Shown one piece after another: positions 60,776-64,000 of a stretch of DNA of 64,000 bases. The stretch is taken from assembly GCF_019837165.1 (NCBI RefSeq), contig NZ_JAGYHC010000001.1, positions 992,001 to 1,056,000 of the forward strand, read 5' to 3'. The notes under the pieces were generated by a model. That model saw only the letters and a list, made by a program, of their open reading frames with translations, made no database searches and was not told the DNA's origin. The position numbers were made by a program, and so were the translations under genes. Origin of the DNA: Virgibacillus sp. NKC19-3. Lineage in GTDB: Bacteria; Bacillota; Bacilli; Bacillales; Amphibacillaceae. The stretch's first letter is position 1. Each line of letters begins with the position of its first letter.

Positions 60776-61639
60776 TCAATCATTGATCTGACTCCAATCA
60801 AACGTTCCTTCCTGAATTTCTTCACGTTCTTCTTTAGTGATAATATCTCCTGGTCGGTCTTCATCAGGCCAATCCAACTCATGATCTTTCCATTCAGGTC
60901 GTTCCTTTGACAGGATAAAAGCTGCTACATCAGCTGCCTCCTGATCTGATAATGATCCTTGATCATCCTCGGGAAAGTTATTTTTAATATAATTTGTCAT
61001 CACGGACATCCGGCTCATCATTGAACCATCAGTGAACGATTGATCTCCCCATAAGGTCAGATTTGAATCAGCCATTTTTTCCTCATAAAGTTTCTCACCG
61101 TTGGTTATATCGGGTTCTGGAATTTCTTCTATCGACATTTCTTCCACATTATCCTTTTGAATATCTGCTCCAACTTCAATGTCATTCGAAATGTAAGTCA
61201 AATAAGCAATGATGGAACGCATTTCTTCTCCATCATACTCCAACTTTTCTCCATTCAATGTACGAGTTATACTCTCATTGATGCGCTCTTCAAGAGTAAT
61301 TACGGCCCCCTTGCGTGAATCATATTTTGGGTATTGTCCGGTTACGCCCACAAATGAAAGATTGTTTGATAGCCCTCCATCTGTATGACAACTCATACAA
61401 GATAATTCATTCCCAGTATCATCATTTAATGATACGGTATCGGTACCTTTAAGTAATGCTTCTCCGTCTTCAATATATGGAGTCATCGAATCATCCGGAT
61501 CTAAATCATCGACGGAAGGAGGAGTGGAATCGTCATCTGTTTCGTTTTCATCAACTTCTTGTACTGTACTTTCGGAACATGCTGCAAAAATTATTATTAA
61601 GGAAAGCATACATACCCATAAGGTTTTATTTTTCAGCAT
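60776..61639 (-). CDS. Monohaem c-type cytochrome lipoprotein, degenerate TsdA paralogue
   Basis: 287 aa; ATG 61639 follows GGGAGGGGAGGA (an ATG 5 codons earlier is less likely). The signal ends in the lipobox FAAC. One haem site, CMSCH, is in SCMSCHTDGGLSN. The protein aligns throughout with the next gene, but where that has a second CxxCH this one has a shortened segment EEKMADSNLTLWGD. The Cys of RINGC, the expected axial ligand of the catalytic haem in TsdA, is Ser here (RINES). It cannot be a normal diheme thiosulfate dehydrogenase and may be an electron-transfer partner. It is the second gene of the tsdA transcript. Confidence 0.85.
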   Translation of the reverse strand: MLKNKTLWVCMLSLIIIFAACSESTVQEVDENETDDDSTPPSVDDLDPDDSMTPYIEDGEALLKGTDTVSLNDDTGNELSCMSCHTDGGLSNNLSFVGVTGQYPKYDSRKGAVITLEERINESITRTLNGEKLEYDGEEMRSIIAYLTYISNDIEVGADIQKDNVEEMSIEEIPEPDITNGEKLYEEKMADSNLTLWGDQSFTDGSMMSRMSVMTNYIKNNFPEDDQGSLSDQEAADVAAFILSKERPEWKDHELDWPDEDRPGDIITKEEREEIQEGTFDWSQIND

Positions 61640-61678
61640 TTCCTCCCCTCCCATATAATCAATTTGCTACTAGCGTGT

Positions 61679-62587
61679 CTATTTTTCATAATCATATTTT
61701 TTCTCTGGTACGACATTATCCAGCTCCGTCCAGTCAAAGGTACCATTACGGATTTGCTCGCGGCGTTCTTGGGTAATAATATCGGGAGGACGTCCACCTT
61801 CTTCCCAGTCTTCATCATGACCTTCCCACACCGGCCGCTCTTGTGATAGAAGAAATGCAGCAATATCGGCCGCTTCTTGATCGGTTAAAGAACCAGGATC
61901 ATATCTAGGCATATATTCTTGAATAAAACCAGCTGCATTAGATAATCGATTCATACCAGCACCATCATTAAATGAATCGTCACCCCACAATGGAGGACCT
62001 GAAGTCATTCCTTTACCTGATCCATCTGTCGCGTGGCAAGACATACAGTTTTTTTCCACATACAGATCTTCCCCTCTATCAACATCAGGTTCAGGAATCT
62101 CTTCCATCGAATCTAATCCTAACCATTCCGTATCATCTTTTTTGATATCCTCTGAAATATGTGTTAAATACGCCGTAATTGCGCGCATTTCTTCACTTTC
62201 AAATTCTAACGCTTCGCCATCCATACTACGTTTCATACATCCATTTATACGATCTTCAATTGTAAAAATAGTGTTTTCACGAGGACGATAAGCAGGATAA
62301 TTTGTTGTTACCCCGACCATGGAGATTGTATTTGATACACCCCCATCAGCATGACAACTGGCACAAGACATTTTATTTCCCGTTCTTTCAGGTAATACTG
62401 TAGCCGTCTCATTAAAAATGTCCTCCCCATATTTTATATAAGGGGTCATTGGATCATCGGGATCCAAATCTTCAACAGATGGAATATTCTCGGGTATTCC
62501 GGGTTTTTCTTGTACAGTTGCATCTTGAGAACAAGCCGAGACCACTAATATCAGTAATATAAAGAATAGGAATTTACCTTCCCTCAT
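61679..62587 (-). CDS. tsdA: Diheme c-type cytochrome lipoprotein, TsdA-like thiosulfate dehydrogenase
   Basis: 302 aa with a lipobox VSAC after a hydrophobic signal, so it is a membrane-attached external protein. Two haem sites: CASCH in SCASCHADGG and CMSCH in NCMSCHATDGSGKG. VGVTTNYPAYRPR, then RINGCMKRSMDGEAL with the Cys expected to ligate the active-site haem, and PPLWGDDSFNDGAGM are all typical of TsdA, which joins two thiosulfates to tetrathionate (or the reverse). Thiosulfate could come from the CstB-like enzyme. ATG 62587 follows AAGGGTGAG. Promoter 5 is ~330 bp upstream on the same strand. Confidence 0.83.
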   Translation of the reverse strand: MREGKFLFFILLILVVSACSQDATVQEKPGIPENIPSVEDLDPDDPMTPYIKYGEDIFNETATVLPERTGNKMSCASCHADGGVSNTISMVGVTTNYPAYRPRENTIFTIEDRINGCMKRSMDGEALEFESEEMRAITAYLTHISEDIKKDDTEWLGLDSMEEIPEPDVDRGEDLYVEKNCMSCHATDGSGKGMTSGPPLWGDDSFNDGAGMNRLSNAAGFIQEYMPRYDPGSLTDQEAADIAAFLLSQERPVWEGHDEDWEEGGRPPDIITQERREQIRNGTFDWTELDNVVPEKKYDYEK

Positions 62588-62919
62588 TCATGACTCACCC
62601 TTTATTTGTATATTTTATTTCTTATGCATACCACGAAATAGTTTTAGCAATATATTGATAGCTTTAAAGGGGATGTAAATCAAAGTATATGGCTATATTC
62701 ATATAATTCCTAATCTCTCCATTGTGTTCTGCAATTCGAGTTGTTTAATCTGATCGATGACAGAATATATTTTCTTAACTCGCTTTTTCCTTAGGTAAAT
62801 TACTCATTATATGATATGTAAGAATGATAACAATAGAACTCGTCACTCCCTCTCATTATGATATCGTTTTCAAAATTGCTCGCTATAATCATAAGATGTC
62901 TGCATAACTTTTAAATGAA

Positions 62920-62952
62920 ATGATACACGGCAATTATGAAAATTTGATGAAA
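62920..62952 (-). promoter_or_regulatory. Activator-type promoter 5 (toward tsdA)
   Basis: Read on the minus strand: TTTCATC-AAAT-TTTCATA, 9 nt, TATCAT. It is the only one of the five sites on the minus strand and points toward the two cytochrome genes. Confidence 0.65.
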
Positions 62953-63111
62953 ATCTGGTAAAAGTCTCATTTTTTTAATAAGTCAACACCAAAATCTATG
63001 GTACTAGCAACGAGCTAGCGAAAGAGAAATAGGGAGACTCCTCGAAAATGCAAAAATGTTATTGAACCTATTTCAAACGATGTTAAAAAATAAGGTTGCA
63101 TCTTAACCATT

Positions 63112-63133
63112 TATATGGTAATATGTTCATATA
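63112..63133 (+). promoter_or_regulatory. ArsR/CzrA-type operator
   Basis: Imperfect 22-bp palindrome made of TATATGGTAAT and ATGTTCATATA, 51 bp before the ArsR-family gene; similar to the ATATGAACATATGTTCATAT type of site. Autoregulation is inferred. Confidence 0.5.
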
Positions 63134-63184
63134 AGGATGGAAATATTTTAATGAGAAATCGATACAAGGGAGTTACGGAATAAA

Positions 63185-63508
63185 ATGAAGGATTTTGAAT
63201 ATGAAGATGACTTTACTCAAGATCTAGATAGCGAAACACTATTTATCGTTTCACAAACGTTTAAAGCATTAGGGGATCCAACGAGAATTCGAATTCTTCA
63301 TCTGCTTTCTAAAAAAGAATGTTCTGTAAATGAAATTGTAGAGACATTAGATATGCGTCAATCGACTGTATCTCATCAATTGCGTTTCCTGAAGAACTTA
63401 CGGCTTGTCAAATATCGACGCGAGGGAACAACTCTTTACTATTCTCACGATGATGAGCATGTTATGCTTATTTTGAAACAAATGATAAACCACGCTTGTC
63501 ATAGTTAG
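63185..63508 (+). CDS. ArsR/SmtB-family metal sensor (CzrA-like)
   Basis: 107 aa winged-helix repressor: [17 protein letters not shown], then recognition helix [19 protein letters not shown] and wing REGTTLYYS. The C-terminal helix has [18 protein letters not shown], giving Asp-x-His and His-x-x-His, the alpha-5 site that binds Zn(II)/Co(II) in CzrA and SmtB. A zinc-type efflux regulator is predicted. ATG 63185 follows AAGGGAGTTACGG. The likely efflux gene is not in the window; the next gene is a flavin oxidoreductase. Confidence 0.88.
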   Translation: MKDFEYEDDFTQDLDSETLFIVSQTFKALGDPTRIRILHLLSKKECSVNEIVETLDMRQSTVSHQLRFLKNLRLVKYRREGTTLYYSHDDEHVMLILKQMINHACHS

Positions 63509-63704
63509 TAATGCATATGTACATAGATAGTAAACGCCGTTATATGCGTCTAGCGCAATTTAACATTTATTCTTTACATAAAATGGGATCATACATATGT
63601 GAAAACAAAAGCTAGTGATGATTTGTTTTATCCTTTTTATAGCATGTATGATTAATGTTTAGATATTGTTATGCATTTCAAAAAATAATACTGGAGGTTT
63701 TACA

Positions 63705-64000
63705 ATGTTTGATGTTGTTATCGTTGGTGCTGGTCCTGCTGGTGCAAGTGCAGCGTTATTCACGGCGAAAAGTGGGAAGAAAACAATGGTTATTGATAAT
63801 GACAAAGGTGTAACTAAACGAGCTTTGATGAAAAATTATTATGGAGTGAAAGAAATTAGTGGACCTGATTTAATCGAAATTGGTAAAGATCAGGCTCGGC
63901 ATTTTGGCGCTGAATTTGTTGAAGCCAAAGTAACAACTATTACGAAAATAGAGGACGGTTTTAAAGTTGAAACCGATCAACAGGAATATGAGGCCAAACA
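63705..64000 (+). CDS. FAD-dependent NAD(P) oxidoreductase, thioredoxin-reductase-like (5' part)
   Basis: Begins at ATG 63705 behind TGGAGGTTT and runs off the window; 98 residues seen. The N-terminal FAD-binding motif is VVIVGAGPAGASAALF, followed by a beta strand ending in the expected acidic residue (MVIDND). The NYYGVKEISGPDLIE segment resembles thioredoxin-reductase-like proteins. The active-site CxxC, if any, would be outside the window, so it cannot be named more precisely. Confidence 0.85.
   Translation, partial: MFDVVIVGAGPAGASAALFTAKSGKKTMVIDNDKGVTKRALMKNYYGVKEISGPDLIEIGKDQARHFGAEFVEAKVTTITKIEDGFKVETDQQEYEAK

Larger units (their letters stand above)
62588..63184 (+). other. Divergent intergenic region tsdA / arsR
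   Basis: About 0.6 kb with no supported gene. It contains activator-type promoter 5 for the minus-strand cytochromes (62920-62952) and the arsR operator (63112-63133). The leader between promoter 5 and tsdA would be ~325 nt with nothing recognisable in it. A GAAAGAG…GGGAGACTCCTCG patch at 63018-63046 may be a worn dispersed repeat. Confidence 0.5.

Overview
The window looks like a low-GC Gram-positive of the Bacillaceae (inference; a halotolerant Virgibacillus/Oceanobacillus-type genus is a reasonable guess). This rests on purine-rich Shine-Dalgarno sites, frequent TTG/GTG starts, Sfp-type PPTase, class D sortase, CstR/CstB-type sulfide genes, lipobox cytochromes and IS21/IS4/IS3-type remnants. 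The left ~47 kb is extremely AT-rich; the right ~12 kb is visibly less so.

Region 1 (1-46.5 kb) is a hybrid polyketide / nonribosomal peptide cluster, all on the + strand. It enters inside a PKS (AT-KR-ACP) and continues PKS (KS-AT-ACP), NRPS (C-A-PCP), PKS (KS-AT-ACP with the KS cysteine replaced by serine), NRPS (C-A[Gly-like]-PCP-Cy), A[Cys-like]-PCP-oxidase (thiazole formation), docking-C-A[beta-Ala-like]-PCP, a free C domain, and C-fragment-A-PCP-E-C(inactive). Free ACPs, a PPTase, an FkbH-type glyceryl-ACP enzyme and two BtrH-like proteins follow. Then come a secreted, membrane-anchored serine peptidase running into an ABC exporter, a GNAT/YoaP-like protein, and a C-A[Asn-like]-PCP-E starter NRPS. 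The Asn/E module plus the peptidase-exporter match the N-acyl-D-Asn prodrug logic of colibactin (ClbN/ClbP) and zwittermicin (ZmaM). Adjacent PKS-NRPS pairs share 1.6-1.8 kb near-identical blocks whose edges fall in conserved KS and adenylation motifs. Two copies of a tiny ORF with conserved N-terminus and divergent C-terminus, each followed by the same hairpin, bracket the 32-47 kb part.

Region 2 (46.5-51.9 kb) is an IS graveyard: a 5'-truncated IS21-type istA with an intact istB, an IS4-type fragment, a second broken istB and an IS3-type orfA. A small FbpB-like gene lies at its left edge.

Region 3 (51.9-64 kb) looks like chromosomal sulfur/thiol-redox genes: CstR, sortase D, CstB-like persulfide dioxygenase-rhodanese, methyltransferases, ResA-like thioredoxin, a membrane protein with CcdA, an OmpR-type two-component system, a TsdA-like diheme cytochrome with a degenerate paralogue, an ArsR metal sensor and the start of a flavin oxidoreductase. 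Five promoters there share one motif and exact geometry (tandem TTTCAT-type repeats, then 9 nt, then TATGAT-like -10), suggesting a local regulon probably controlled by the neighbouring two-component system. Persulfide oxidation would supply sulfite/thiosulfate, TsdA would oxidise thiosulfate, and ResA/CcdA would keep haem-binding cysteines reduced.

Three reading frames (Cys-A domain, peptidase/ABC, second istB) would each be restored by adding one base to a homopolymer, so sequencing error must be considered before calling decay.
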